This document shows, one piece after another, positions 1 through 7,468 of a DNA stretch of 64,000 bases; position 1 is the first letter of the stretch; each line of letters starts with the position of its first letter. Position numbers and translations under genes: made by a program. The DNA is from Sulfitobacter sp. DFL-14 (GTDB lineage: Bacteria; Pseudomonadota; Alphaproteobacteria; Rhodobacterales; Rhodobacteraceae). The notes under the pieces were generated by a model. It had not been told where the DNA came from, ran no database searches, and saw only the letters and a list, made by a program, of their open reading frames with translations. The stretch covers positions 1 through 64,000 of the forward strand of contig NZ_QBFD01000046.1 of assembly GCF_003335585.1 (NCBI RefSeq), in the 5' to 3' direction.

Positions 1-66
1 GGAATTGAATCAGTAGTTCAGGCCGCAATCAAGGAAGAGTTTTTCAACAAAATAAGCCCAAATTGA
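1..66 (+). CDS. possible 3' end of a truncated CDS
   Basis: Frame 1 is open from the first base for 21 codons and ends at a TGA at 64-66. The residues (GIESVVQAAIKEEFF and on to NKISPN) are compositionally plausible for a protein C-terminus, but nothing identifies a family. The stretch is more AT-rich than the genes that follow. It could equally be chance open sequence, because only the last 21 codons lie inside the window. Confidence 0.3.
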   Translation, partial: GIESVVQAAIKEEFFNKISPN

Positions 67-550
67 CTTAACCACACAGGGCGGCGCCTGACCGCGGGTG
101 GGCGCCGATACATTGGCTCATACCACTTTATCTATCCGCTTTGGCGTGGGAATGAAGAGGCGCAATACAGCGAAGAAGCGCCCGCCCATGGGGCGGTCGG
201 GCGCTGCCCGGCGGTGCTACGCACCTTGATTCCGGGCTTTGGTGGACGTCCGCTTCGTCCCGCTCAGCGGACAATCGCGCGTCCCGCAGCGCAGGTCCGG
301 TTTGGGTCGGAAAGGCTCGGCATTTGAGGCGGGATTGCTTGGCCCGGTCTTCCGACAGGATTCAGAAAATCCATAGGCATGAGTGGCTTTCGGATGGCAG
401 TCGACAATACTCCGAAACACCCTAACCGCAGGCAAATCCGTACGGTAACGCCACTGCGTTCCCGCCTCCTGCACAGACCATGTGCATTCAATCGCGCTTT
501 GCAAACCCGCCTCCCGCGCCTACCTTCCAAGCAAGCAAAAGGAGCCCGAT
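67..550. other. gene-free stretch with hairpins and a repeat remnant
   Basis: No convincing gene is seen here. The short frames are low-quality and overlap one another. The stretch holds an imperfect terminator-like hairpin (arms CGGCGCC 82-88 and GGCGCCG 101-107, no T-run), a second hairpin with GCGCCCG and CGGGCGC arms (about 178-204), and a degenerate copy of an interspersed repeat (about 243-407, listed separately). The last bases carry the ribosome binding site of the pirin gene. Confidence 0.6.
243..407 (-). repeat. interspersed repeat family, copy C (left half)
   Basis: Read on the minus strand from 407 downwards, this segment aligns without gaps to the copy starting at 59332. Both begin with TTGTCGA, the next block has the same 28-nt length, then come CTGA..CCT.GTCGG, CCAAGCA.TC, CAAATGCC.AGC.TTTCCGACCC, ACCGGACCT and, 28 nt later, AGCGGGACGAAG. 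It resembles degenerate repeat DNA rather than a gene: the frame is stopped inside the copy. The other family members are at 37850-38075, 56870-56962 and 59332-59705. Confidence 0.6.
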
Positions 551-1489
551 ATGAGCTGGAACCCCGCCCTCGACCCGGATTGCCCCAAGGGCGATGCCGT
601 GGATGCCATTGAAACCGTGATTGTCCCCCGTGCCCGCGACCTGGGCGGCTTTGAAGTCCGACGCGCGCTGCCCGCGCCGAAACGGCAGATGGTCGGCCCC
701 TTCATCTTTTTCGATCAGATGGGCCCGGCAGAGTTTCTGACCGGCAAGGGGATCGACGTGCGCCCGCATCCGCACATCGGCCTCGCGACGGTGACCTATC
801 TCTACAAGGGCAAGATCCACCACCGCGATTCGCTGGGCACCGATCAATGGATCGAACCGGGAGCGGTCAACTGGATGGTGGCGGGCCACGGCATCACCCA
901 TTCCGAACGTGCCGATGGCGACATGATCAAGGCACCGCACAGCCTGTTCGGTCTGCAGACCTGGGTTGCCCTGCCCAGGAAATACGAGGATGTTGCCGCC
1001 GATTTCCAACATGCGGCCAAGGATGAGCTGCCGCTGCTGGAGGGCGAGGGCAAACATGTGCGCCTGATCCTCGGCGATGCCTACGGCGAGACGGCGCCGG
1101 TCCGGGTCTTCTCCGAGACCTTCTATGCCGATGCGCTGCTGGAGGCGGGGGCCTCGATCCCGATGCCGGACAATCACGAGGACCGGGGGCTTTATGTCGT
1201 CTCCGGGTCTGTCACGGTCAGCGGACAGGATTTCGACGCGGGCCAGATGCTGGTCTTTCGCCCCGGCGACCGGATCAGCGCGCGCGCAGGCGACCAGGGC
1301 GCGCGGGTCATGTTGCTGGGCGGGGCCACCATGGACGGGCCGCGCCACATCTGGTGGAACTTCGTCGCCTCCTCGAAAGACCGGATCGACGCCGCCAAGG
1401 AAGCCTGGCGCGCGGGTGACTGGGCGCATGGCCGTTTCAAACTGCCGCCCGGCGACGATGCCGAATTCATCCCGGCACCTGCGCGCTAG
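551..1489 (+). CDS. pirin family protein
   Basis: This is a 312-residue bicupin of the pirin family, close to the usual length of about 290-310. The N-terminal cupin shows the metal-site pattern: His73 and His75 in RPHPHIGL, then His117 and Glu119 in GHGITHSER. Pirins bind Fe and have been described as quercetin 2,3-dioxygenases or redox-responsive co-regulators. Which activity applies here cannot be read from the sequence. The ATG at 551 is chosen over an in-frame ATG at 482 because AGGAG lies about 8 nt upstream and homology-like sequence begins there. The gene stands alone, followed by the tRNA-Asp promoter. Confidence 0.93.
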   Translation: MSWNPALDPDCPKGDAVDAIETVIVPRARDLGGFEVRRALPAPKRQMVGPFIFFDQMGPAEFLTGKGIDVRPHPHIGLATVTYLYKGKIHHRDSLGTDQWIEPGAVNWMVAGHGITHSERADGDMIKAPHSLFGLQTWVALPRKYEDVAADFQHAAKDELPLLEGEGKHVRLILGDAYGETAPVRVFSETFYADALLEAGASIPMPDNHEDRGLYVVSGSVTVSGQDFDAGQMLVFRPGDRISARAGDQGARVMLLGGATMDGPRHIWWNFVASSKDRIDAAKEAWRAGDWAHGRFKLPPGDDAEFIPAPAR

Positions 1490-1562
1490 GGGCAGGGATG
1501 CGGCGCAACGGCGGTTGTTTTGGCGCTGGTGAATATTTCTGCATTTTCGTCAGGTTTGCGTC

Positions 1563-1591
1563 TTGACGCCTCGCGCCCGCGCTCATATTAC
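1563..1591 (+). promoter_or_regulatory. sigma70-type promoter of tRNA-Asp
   Basis: TTGACG at 1563-1568 is separated by 17 bp from TATTAC at 1586-1591. The mature tRNA begins 39 bp after the -10 box, a normal distance for a tRNA 5' leader. Both boxes are close to consensus. Confidence 0.65.
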
Positions 1592-1629
1592 CACCAAACG
1601 CTTCGGGGCCTGCTCCGAAGCTGCAGTGG

Positions 1630-1706
1630 GCGGTTGTAGCTCAGTTGGTTAGAGTACCGGCCTGTCACGCCGGGGGTCGCGGGTTCGAGCCCCGTCAACC
1701 GCGCCA
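1630..1706 (+). tRNA. tRNA-Asp (GTC)
   Basis: A 77-nt cloverleaf can be folded. The acceptor stem is GCGGTTG with CAACCGC, and the D-arm contains AGTTGGTTA. The anticodon stem CCGGC/GCCGG encloses CTGTCAC, giving anticodon GTC (Asp). The T-arm is GCGGG-TTCGAGC-CCCGT. The discriminator base is G and the 3' CCA (1704-1706) is encoded in the DNA. A near-consensus promoter precedes it and an intrinsic terminator follows 10 nt later. Confidence 0.97.
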
Positions 1707-1716
1707 CCGCTGCATA

Positions 1717-1743
1717 AAAGGCTCCCTTTCGGGGGCCTTTTTG
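1717..1743 (+). terminator. rho-independent terminator of tRNA-Asp
   Basis: The arms AAGGCTCCC and GGGGGCCTT enclose TTTC and are followed by a run of T. It lies 10 nt downstream of the tRNA CCA end, so it should end the single-tRNA transcript. Confidence 0.88.
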
Positions 1744-1856
1744 CTTTTGGATCAGAAGTTTGAAGATGTTTGCGGGGCGGGGCGCCTGACTGCCCGTCAC
1801 AGGGGAAATACCCTGCAGAGCCTAACATTCCATTATTCCAGCGTGTAAGAAGGGGC

Positions 1857-2813
1857 ATGAACGTTTCCGCCATTCCCCATGCCCGGCTGGGCATCTTTTG
1901 CATGTTGGCGGGGATGTTCCTGATTTCCGTCAACGACATGCTGATCAAATCCCTGTCGGGGGGCTATCCGCTGCACCAGCTGGTGATGTTCCGCGCGCTG
2001 GTCGGGCTGGTCTTTACCCTGTTCCTGCTGAGGATGGAGGGGGGCTGGAGCCTGCTGCGCACCGGGCGGCCGCTGTTGCACCTGTTGCGGGCCTTGCTGA
2101 TCGTCTTTGCCAACACCATGATCTATGCCGCCATCGTGGCCATGCCGCTGGCCACGGCCAATGCGCTGTATTTCGTGGCACCCCTGTTCGTGACGCTGCT
2201 GTCGATCCCGATTCTGGGCGAAAAGGTCGGGCCGCGCCGCTTTGCGGCGATCGGGCTGGGGTTCGGGGGCGTGCTGCTGATGATGACGTCGCAACTGGGC
2301 ACCGGGGAGGGGGCCCTGGGCTGGGTGGTGATCCTGCCGGTACTGGCGGCGGCGGGCTATGCCACGATGTCGGTGCTGACCCGCAAGCTGGGGGCCACCA
2401 GCCGCGCCTCGGCGCTGGCGCTGCACATGCAGATCGCCTTTATCGCAATCAGCGCCTGCGTCTTTCTGGTGGCGGGAGATGGGCGTTTTGCCGCAAGTAC
2501 CGAGAATGAAAGCATCAGGTTCCTGCTGCGGGCCTGGATCTGGCCGCCCATGGCAGATGTCCTGCCGATCACATTGCTCGGGCTGGTGGCAGCCGCCGTG
2601 GGCTATCTCATGGCGCAGGCGTACCGGCTGAGCCCGGCTTCGGCGGTGGCGCCTTTCGAATATTCCCTGCTGATCTATGCGCTGTTCTGGGGCTGGACGA
2701 TCTTTGGCGAATGGCCCGCGCCGATGGTCTTTGCCGGGGCCGCGGTGGTGATCGGGTCGGGCATCTATGTCTTTGTGCGCGAGGGGCGGGGCAAGTTAGT
2801 CCGCCGCGTGTGA
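1857..2813 (+). CDS. EamA/DMT family transporter
   Basis: This 318-residue integral membrane protein has the two-fold EamA repeat and about ten hydrophobic segments. The first begins near residue 10 (LGIFCMLAGMFLISVND) and the last near 280. EamA permeases of the drug/metabolite transporter superfamily export or import small metabolites, and the substrate is not readable here. The start at 1857 has AAGAAGGGG just upstream. Its 3' end overlaps the convergent LysR gene by 18 bp, so the two are unlikely to share a terminator. It is one of three EamA genes in the window, all different in sequence. Confidence 0.9.
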   Translation: MNVSAIPHARLGIFCMLAGMFLISVNDMLIKSLSGGYPLHQLVMFRALVGLVFTLFLLRMEGGWSLLRTGRPLLHLLRALLIVFANTMIYAAIVAMPLATANALYFVAPLFVTLLSIPILGEKVGPRRFAAIGLGFGGVLLMMTSQLGTGEGALGWVVILPVLAAAGYATMSVLTRKLGATSRASALALHMQIAFIAISACVFLVAGDGRFAASTENESIRFLLRAWIWPPMADVLPITLLGLVAAAVGYLMAQAYRLSPASAVAPFEYSLLIYALFWGWTIFGEWPAPMVFAGAAVVIGSGIYVFVREGRGKLVRRV

Positions 2814-3716
2814 CATCGCGCGCCGTTCGCGGTGGTCGAAACGGGCCACCAGGAAATCCACGAATGCCCGGATGCTGGGCGACAGGTTGCGTTTCTGCGC
2901 ATAGCTGACGGCGACATCCGCATGGTTTTGAGTGTATTCCGGAAACAACCGGACCAGTTCGCCCGATGCGATCTTGTCCGCCACCAGATAGGTGGAGAGC
3001 CGTGCGACCCCGAGGCCGGACAGCGCCGCGATAAAGACCGCATCGGCGCTGTTGCCCTCGAAATTGCCGTCCGCTTCCACCGAATAGCGGATACCGTCCA
3101 GTTCCGCATGCCAGGCGTTGCGCCCGCGCGCGTTGGAGGTGCGCAGGCAATTGTACCGGGTCAGTTCGGCAAAGGTGGCAGGCGCGCCGTGGCGCGCGAT
3201 GAAACGGGGTGCGGCGCACAGGATGCGTTCGTTGCGCATGATCCGCCGCACGATCACATTGGGGTTGGTCAGCTGCTCGGCAAAGCTGATGGCGGCGTCA
3301 TAGCTTTCTTCCTCGATGTCGATGGTCCGGTCGGTCAGTTCGAGAGAGAATTTGATATCCGGGTATTTCTCCAGGAATTCGGGCAGGACATGCATCAGCT
3401 GTGCCTTGCCGAAAGCCACGCTTGAGGCCACGCGCAGCAGGCCGGAGGGCGCGGCGCTGAAGCTGTTGATGTAATCTTCGGCCTCGTAGAATTTCTCGGC
3501 CACGGCGCGGCATTTCTCGTAATACCGCTTGCCCTCTTCGGTCAGCGACACGCCTGCACGGGTGCGCCTCAACAGGCGGTGGCCCACGTGATCCTCCAGA
3601 TGGCCGATCTGTTTGCTGACCGCCGAAGGGGTCTGTCCGCCGGCCCGTGAGGCCGCGGAAATGCTGCCCGTCTCGACCACCCGGACAAAGGCCAACATCT
3701 GCGATGAAACGTCCAT
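2796..3716 (-). CDS. LysR family transcriptional regulator
   Basis: This 306-residue protein has an N-terminal winged HTH (residues about 5-62, including SISAASRAGGQTPSAVSKQI) followed by the periplasmic-binding-like effector domain (about 90-300). The sequence TRAGVSLTEEGKRYYEKCR after the HTH is typical of the family. The ATG at 3716 is preferred over an in-frame upstream ATG at 3758 because AGGAAAGG lies at a suitable distance. It is convergent with the EamA permease and divergent from the DUF1127 pair, which starts 138 bp away. LysR regulators often act on a divergent neighbour, so the DUF1127 genes or the permease are candidate targets. Confidence 0.93.
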   Translation of the reverse strand: MDVSSQMLAFVRVVETGSISAASRAGGQTPSAVSKQIGHLEDHVGHRLLRRTRAGVSLTEEGKRYYEKCRAVAEKFYEAEDYINSFSAAPSGLLRVASSVAFGKAQLMHVLPEFLEKYPDIKFSLELTDRTIDIEEESYDAAISFAEQLTNPNVIVRRIMRNERILCAAPRFIARHGAPATFAELTRYNCLRTSNARGRNAWHAELDGIRYSVEADGNFEGNSADAVFIAALSGLGVARLSTYLVADKIASGELVRLFPEYTQNHADVAVSYAQKRNLSPSIRAFVDFLVARFDHRERRAMSHAAD

Positions 3717-3794
3717 GACGCCTGAACCTTTCCTGCTGGGCATAGCCCCTATGCGCATTTGAAGGGTACTAATCCGGCTGGTTGCGCACTATCT

Positions 3795-3833
3795 CTGCAT
3801 TGCAGCATAAACATATACTGCATCGCAGCATAA
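3795..3833 (+). promoter_or_regulatory. tandem CTGC-N3-GCAG operator-like palindromes
   Basis: Two 16-bp direct repeats, CTGCATTGCAGCATAA (3795-3810) and CTGCATCGCAGCATAA (3818-3833), lie 23 bp apart and differ at one base. Each contains a CTGC-N3-GCAG dyad, the pattern I recall for PhaR, the polyhydroxyalkanoate-granule regulator of Rhodobacter and Paracoccus. A -10-like TATACT (3814-3819) lies between them, and the first DUF1127 gene starts 21 bp downstream. Repression of the DUF1127 operon by a PhaR-type or other dimeric protein is an inference. Confidence 0.45.
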
Positions 3834-3854
3834 TCAAGAAAAGGAGTGGTCTTA

Positions 3855-4088
3855 ATGGCAACTGCAACACATCGCAACCAACCGCTCGTCCAGGGTTTCG
3901 GCACCTATCTGAGCGCTCGTTTTCAGCATCTGGGCGCCGCCCTCAAACTGGCCCAGCGGCGCCGCGCCATTTACCGGCGCACCGTCAATGAACTGGTCGG
4001 CCTGTCCGACCGCGACCTGGCTGACCTCGGCATCCCGCGCGCGCACATCCGCCGCGTTGCCAAGGAAGCAGCAAGCATGGAGAATTAA
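3855..4088 (+). CDS. DUF1127 domain protein (first of pair)
   Basis: This is a 77-residue basic protein. Its C-terminal half carries the DUF1127 core (RRRAIYRRTVNELVGLSD, then RDLADLGIPRAHI). Small proteins with this domain are common in alphaproteobacteria. Some are RNA-binding or phosphate/stress-related regulators, but a specific role cannot be assigned here. The start at 3855 has AAGGAG 8 nt upstream. One base separates its stop from the next gene, which encodes a second DUF1127 protein, so the two are probably co-translated. Operator-like repeats lie directly upstream. Confidence 0.88.
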   Translation: MATATHRNQPLVQGFGTYLSARFQHLGAALKLAQRRRAIYRRTVNELVGLSDRDLADLGIPRAHIRRVAKEAASMEN

Positions 4089-4089
4089 T

Positions 4090-4335
4090 ATGGCACATCA
4101 CAGCACAATCAACGCACAGGGCGCATTCCTTGAACGCGCCGTGGAATTCCCGGGCACACTGGCACGCGGATTTGGCAGAGCCGTCCTGCGCGGCGTCAAG
4201 ATGATGCAATACGGCCGTATGCTTTCGGTCCTGAACGCAAGCAGCGACCGGCAGCTTGAAGCGATGGGAATCACCCGCGCGGACATCCCGCGTCATGCGG
4301 CCCATCTGATCGATTACGAATACGACGGCCTTTAA
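4090..4335 (+). CDS. DUF1127 domain protein (second of pair)
   Basis: This 81-residue protein has a degenerate DUF1127 core near the C-terminus (GRMLSVLNASSDRQLEAMG, then ITRADIPRHAAHLI), preceded by a GVKMMQYGR segment. It begins one base after the stop of the preceding DUF1127 gene, which implies translational coupling. The two proteins are paralogous only in the core and differ in their N-termini. Function is unknown. A strong terminator-like hairpin follows about 150 bp downstream. Confidence 0.82.
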   Translation: MAHHSTINAQGAFLERAVEFPGTLARGFGRAVLRGVKMMQYGRMLSVLNASSDRQLEAMGITRADIPRHAAHLIDYEYDGL

Positions 4336-4488
4336 GCAGGTCTGACGGAATTTCGCGCGGCACGCCCGCGCCCAGAGATCAACGGTGCGCCAGATTGCTG
4401 CGCGCTGTTGCCAGGCAACCGGTCTCGCTCCTCCCAGAGACAACCGGTGCCGACTTTAACGGTGCTTCCTCCCTGAAGCCGTTATACA

Positions 4489-4532
4489 GACCGGCACGCT
4501 CACCTCCTCCCGAGCGTGTCGGTCCCTGTTTT
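4489..4532 (+). terminator. strong hairpin with partial T-run, likely DUF1127 operon terminator
   Basis: Thirteen consecutive pairs (one G-T) form between GACCGGCACGCTC (4489-4501) and GAGCGTGTCGGTC (4512-4524), with a 10-nt loop, followed by CCTGTTTT. It sits between the DUF1127 pair and the convergent M20 peptidase, so it could stop transcription of the former. Confidence 0.55.
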
Positions 4533-4563
4533 CCCGCAAAACCCCCCGCACAACCCGTTGATA

Positions 4564-5934
4564 TCAGGTCAGCGCATCCAGGATGCGCGCCCAGGACCGG
4601 ATGCCCTTGTGGAAACTCTCCATGTCGTATTTCTCGTTCGGGGAATGCAGCGCGTCGTCGTCCTTGCCAAAGCCGATCAGCATCGGTTCGGTGCCAAGGA
4701 TCTGCTGGAAGTGACCCGCAATCGGGATCGAGCCGCCGCAGCCGATATAGGCTGCCGGGATCTGCCATTCATCCGAAAGCGCTTGGCGCGCCTTTTCGAA
4801 CATCGGCCCGGAAATATCGGCGCCGGAGGCGGCGCTGGCGCCATGTCCGTGGAACGTGACCTCGCAATCGGCGGGCAGGGCGTTCTGCACCATGGCGCGG
4901 AAGTTTTCCCGGATCGCCAGCGGGTCCTGGGTGCCGACAAGGCGGAATGAAATCTTGGCATGGGCCATGGAGGGCAGGACGGTCTTGAAACCGTCGCCGG
5001 TATAGCCGCCCCAGATGCCGTTGACCTCGCAGGTGGGGCGCGACCAGATCATCTCAAGCGGGGTGCGGTCCTGTTCACCGGCCGGGATGCTCAGCCCGAC
5101 ATCGCCCAGGAAACTTTCGTGATCAAACGCCAGGCCCTGCCATTGTGCCTCCAGCTCGTCGGAAAGCTCGGGCACGCCGTCATAGAAGCCGGGAATCGTG
5201 ACGCGTCCGGTTTCGTCGTGCAGATTTGCGACAATGCCGCTGAGCACACGGATCGGGTTCATCGCGATGCCGCCATACATGCCGGAATGCAGGTCCTTGT
5301 TGGCGGCGGTCACGGTCAGTTCCTCGCCCAGCAGGCCGCGCAGCATGGTGACGATGGCCGGGGTCCGGGATTCGAACAATCCGGTGTCGCAGATCAATGC
5401 GATATCGGTTTTCAGTTCTTCGGCGTTTTCCTGCATGAAGGGCACCAGCGAGGGGGAGCCGGATTCCTCTTCGCCCTCAAGGAAAAAGGTGATGCGGCAG
5501 GGCCAGTCGCCCTTGACCTCTTTCCATGCGCGCAACGCCTCGACAAAGGTCATCAGCTGGCCCTTGTCATCCGAAGACCCGCGCCCGCGGATCACCTTGC
5601 CCTTGGCGGTGTCCTGAACTTCGGGATCGAAAGGGTCGCGGTCCCACAGGTTCACCGGGTCAACGGGCTGCACATCGTAATGGCCGTAGAACAGCAGATG
5701 CGGGCCGCTGTCGCCAAGGTGGCCCACAACCATCGGATGCCCCGGGGTGGGGCGTTTGCTGGCGTCGATGCCCATGGCGGTCAGATCGGCGACCAGCCAG
5801 TCGGCGGCGCGGTCGCAATCGGCCTTGAACGCGGGATCGGTCGAGATGGAAGGGATTCGCAGAAGGTCCAGCAGGCGGTCGGTTGCGGCGGGCAATTCGG
5901 CGTCGATACGGGCCAGGACGGCGTCTAGGGACAT
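4564..5934 (-). CDS. M20/M28-type dipeptidase
   Basis: This 456-residue cytoplasmic zinc peptidase belongs to the M20 dipeptidase group. Visible metal and catalytic motifs are GHYDVQP (His85, Asp87), GRGSSDDKG (Asp122) and LEGEEESGSPS (Glu154-155). The lid/dimerisation domain, about residues 200-360, interrupts the catalytic domain as in the family. The length fits M20 dipeptidases of about 450-460 residues. It probably hydrolyses dipeptides or amidated amino acids, but the exact substrate is not inferable. The start has GGAG upstream. It stands alone, convergent with the DUF1127 pair and followed upstream by a co-directional MFS gene. Confidence 0.92.
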   Translation of the reverse strand: MSLDAVLARIDAELPAATDRLLDLLRIPSISTDPAFKADCDRAADWLVADLTAMGIDASKRPTPGHPMVVGHLGDSGPHLLFYGHYDVQPVDPVNLWDRDPFDPEVQDTAKGKVIRGRGSSDDKGQLMTFVEALRAWKEVKGDWPCRITFFLEGEEESGSPSLVPFMQENAEELKTDIALICDTGLFESRTPAIVTMLRGLLGEELTVTAANKDLHSGMYGGIAMNPIRVLSGIVANLHDETGRVTIPGFYDGVPELSDELEAQWQGLAFDHESFLGDVGLSIPAGEQDRTPLEMIWSRPTCEVNGIWGGYTGDGFKTVLPSMAHAKISFRLVGTQDPLAIRENFRAMVQNALPADCEVTFHGHGASAASGADISGPMFEKARQALSDEWQIPAAYIGCGGSIPIAGHFQQILGTEPMLIGFGKDDDALHSPNEKYDMESFHKGIRSWARILDALT

Positions 5935-6025
5935 GGTGTACTCCGGTTGTCAGGCTGATTGGCGCGACCGTATCAGCCAGGCTGGCAGTGTCCAGAGAGC
6001 GGGGCAGAGCCTAGGTCAACACGAC

Positions 6026-7222
6026 CTAGCGGCGGTTGATGGCCCATCCCAGCAGCAGGCACAGGGCGGCCGAGCTTGCAAAGGACAGGGTCAGAAGCTC
6101 CGGGTTGCCTGTGTAATTCTCGCTGATCAGGGTGCCGACGGGTATGGAGATGGCGGTGGACAATGCGCCCACCACGGCAGCGCCAAGCCCGGCAATATGG
6201 CCCAGGGGTTCCATGGCCAGGGCGTTGAGATTGCCGAAAAGCAGCCCCATGCAGAAAAAGTTGAACACCAGCCAGGTGATGAAAAGGCCAAAGGGCGCCA
6301 GCCCGCCGGTGGTCAGTGCCAGCAGGCCAAAGGCTCCGCCCCCGAGAATGACCCCGGTCAGCGCGATGTTGGACAGAAACCGCATCCCGAGTCGTTCGAC
6401 CAGGGCGGAGTTCACGATGGCGGCAACCCCGACGGAGAAGGCGCCGACCGCAAACCAGAGCGTAAAGGACAGACCGGTGTCATAGGTGGTCTGGAATATC
6501 TGCTGTGCCAGGCTGAGGTAGGCCATGAAAGGCCCGAACATCATTCCGGCGCAGACCGTATAGCCGATGGCGGCAGGGGTGGTCAGGATCGTCTTCATGT
6601 CCGAGGTCAGGTTGCCGACCGACAGCGGGCGACGGGCCTGCACCGGCAGGGTTTCGACCTGGCGCAGGGTGAACCAGATCCAGGTCACGCCCGCCATGAC
6701 CAGCAAGAGGGTAAAGGTGGCGCGCCAGCCGGAATAGGAGATCAGGATCTGCCCGATACTGGGGGCGATGGCAGGCACCAGGATAAAGACCGCCATGACA
6801 AAGGACATGATCCGCGCCATCTGCCGGCCCGCATAGCCGTCGCGCACGATGGCCACGGCGATGATCCGGGGGCCGGACATGCCGATGCCCTGCAGCAGAC
6901 GCCCCGCCAGCATGACCTCGAAACTGCGCGACAGCAGGCACATCAGCGTGCCGATGCAGAACACGATATAGCTGATGTGAATCATCGGCTTGCGCCCGTA
7001 ACTGTCCGACAGCGGCCCGACCAGCAGCTGCCCCACCGCAAATCCGGCAAACAGGACCGAGATGATCAGATGCCCGTCCAGCGGGTCGGGATGGCCCAGA
7101 TCGCTTGCGATCAGCACCAGTGCGGCGAGCATGATGTCGGTGGTCAGCGCAACCAGCGAGATCATCAGGGCGGTCAGGACAATGAATTCGACGAGGGAGG
7201 GAGCTGGTTTCGAAAATTTCAT
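6026..7222 (-). CDS. Bcr/CflA-type MFS efflux transporter
   Basis: This 398-residue permease has twelve predicted membrane segments. The MFS signature between TM2 and TM3 is visible (GPLSDSYGRKPM, residues about 70-81). The N-terminal pattern with TDIMLAAL and the GPR..A..IVRDGY..RQMAR loop near 130-150 fit the Bcr/CflA drug:H+ antiporter group. A 7-bp dyad (CTAGGTC, then GACCTAG, 6011-6029) covers the stop codon. Likely role: proton-driven export of a small molecule, substrate unknown. It is divergent from hemA with about 245 bp between them. Confidence 0.88.
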   Translation of the reverse strand: MKFSKPAPSLVEFIVLTALMISLVALTTDIMLAALVLIASDLGHPDPLDGHLIISVLFAGFAVGQLLVGPLSDSYGRKPMIHISYIVFCIGTLMCLLSRSFEVMLAGRLLQGIGMSGPRIIAVAIVRDGYAGRQMARIMSFVMAVFILVPAIAPSIGQILISYSGWRATFTLLLVMAGVTWIWFTLRQVETLPVQARRPLSVGNLTSDMKTILTTPAAIGYTVCAGMMFGPFMAYLSLAQQIFQTTYDTGLSFTLWFAVGAFSVGVAAIVNSALVERLGMRFLSNIALTGVILGGGAFGLLALTTGGLAPFGLFITWLVFNFFCMGLLFGNLNALAMEPLGHIAGLGAAVVGALSTAISIPVGTLISENYTGNPELLTLSFASSAALCLLLGWAINRR

Positions 7223-7402
7223 GCCTGTCTTTCGCCTAACCGGCCTGCCTGTGCAATACTCAACATCTCCGATGCTTCACATCTTCGCGCCGACCGTTGG
7301 CGGAACGCCCTGCCGGGCCGGTAGGGCATTCCTGACTGTCGTCTGCCTGCGACACCACGTACACTCTTGAGAAGTTGAATGTTTCAGGGTGTTTCTATAT
7401 TC

Positions 7403-7416
7403 GTTCTAAAAAGAAC
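7403..7416 (+). promoter_or_regulatory. GTTCT-N4-AGAAC dyad upstream of hemA
   Basis: A perfect 5+5 bp inverted repeat with an A4 spacer lies 53 bp before the hemA start. Just upstream are TTGAAT (7375-7380) and TATATT (7396-7401), separated by a short 15-bp spacer, so the dyad would sit at about the transcription start. No FNR-type TTGAT-N4-ATCAA box is visible. Operator function is an inference. Confidence 0.3.
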
Positions 7417-7468
7417 AGGATCCTTGGTGCCTTGCCGGGGGTCGTGACTGCCAGGACTGGAGCGGCGC

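Noticed and set aside
6011..6029. CTAGGTC/GACCTAG dyad as a terminator of the MFS gene
   Set aside because: The stem is only 7 bp, overlaps the stop codon and lacks a T-run on the relevant strand.
5747..7324. 525-residue plus-strand frame over the MFS gene
   Set aside because: It is antisense to a clear MFS permease, with repetitive Gln/Gly/His composition and no ribosome binding site.
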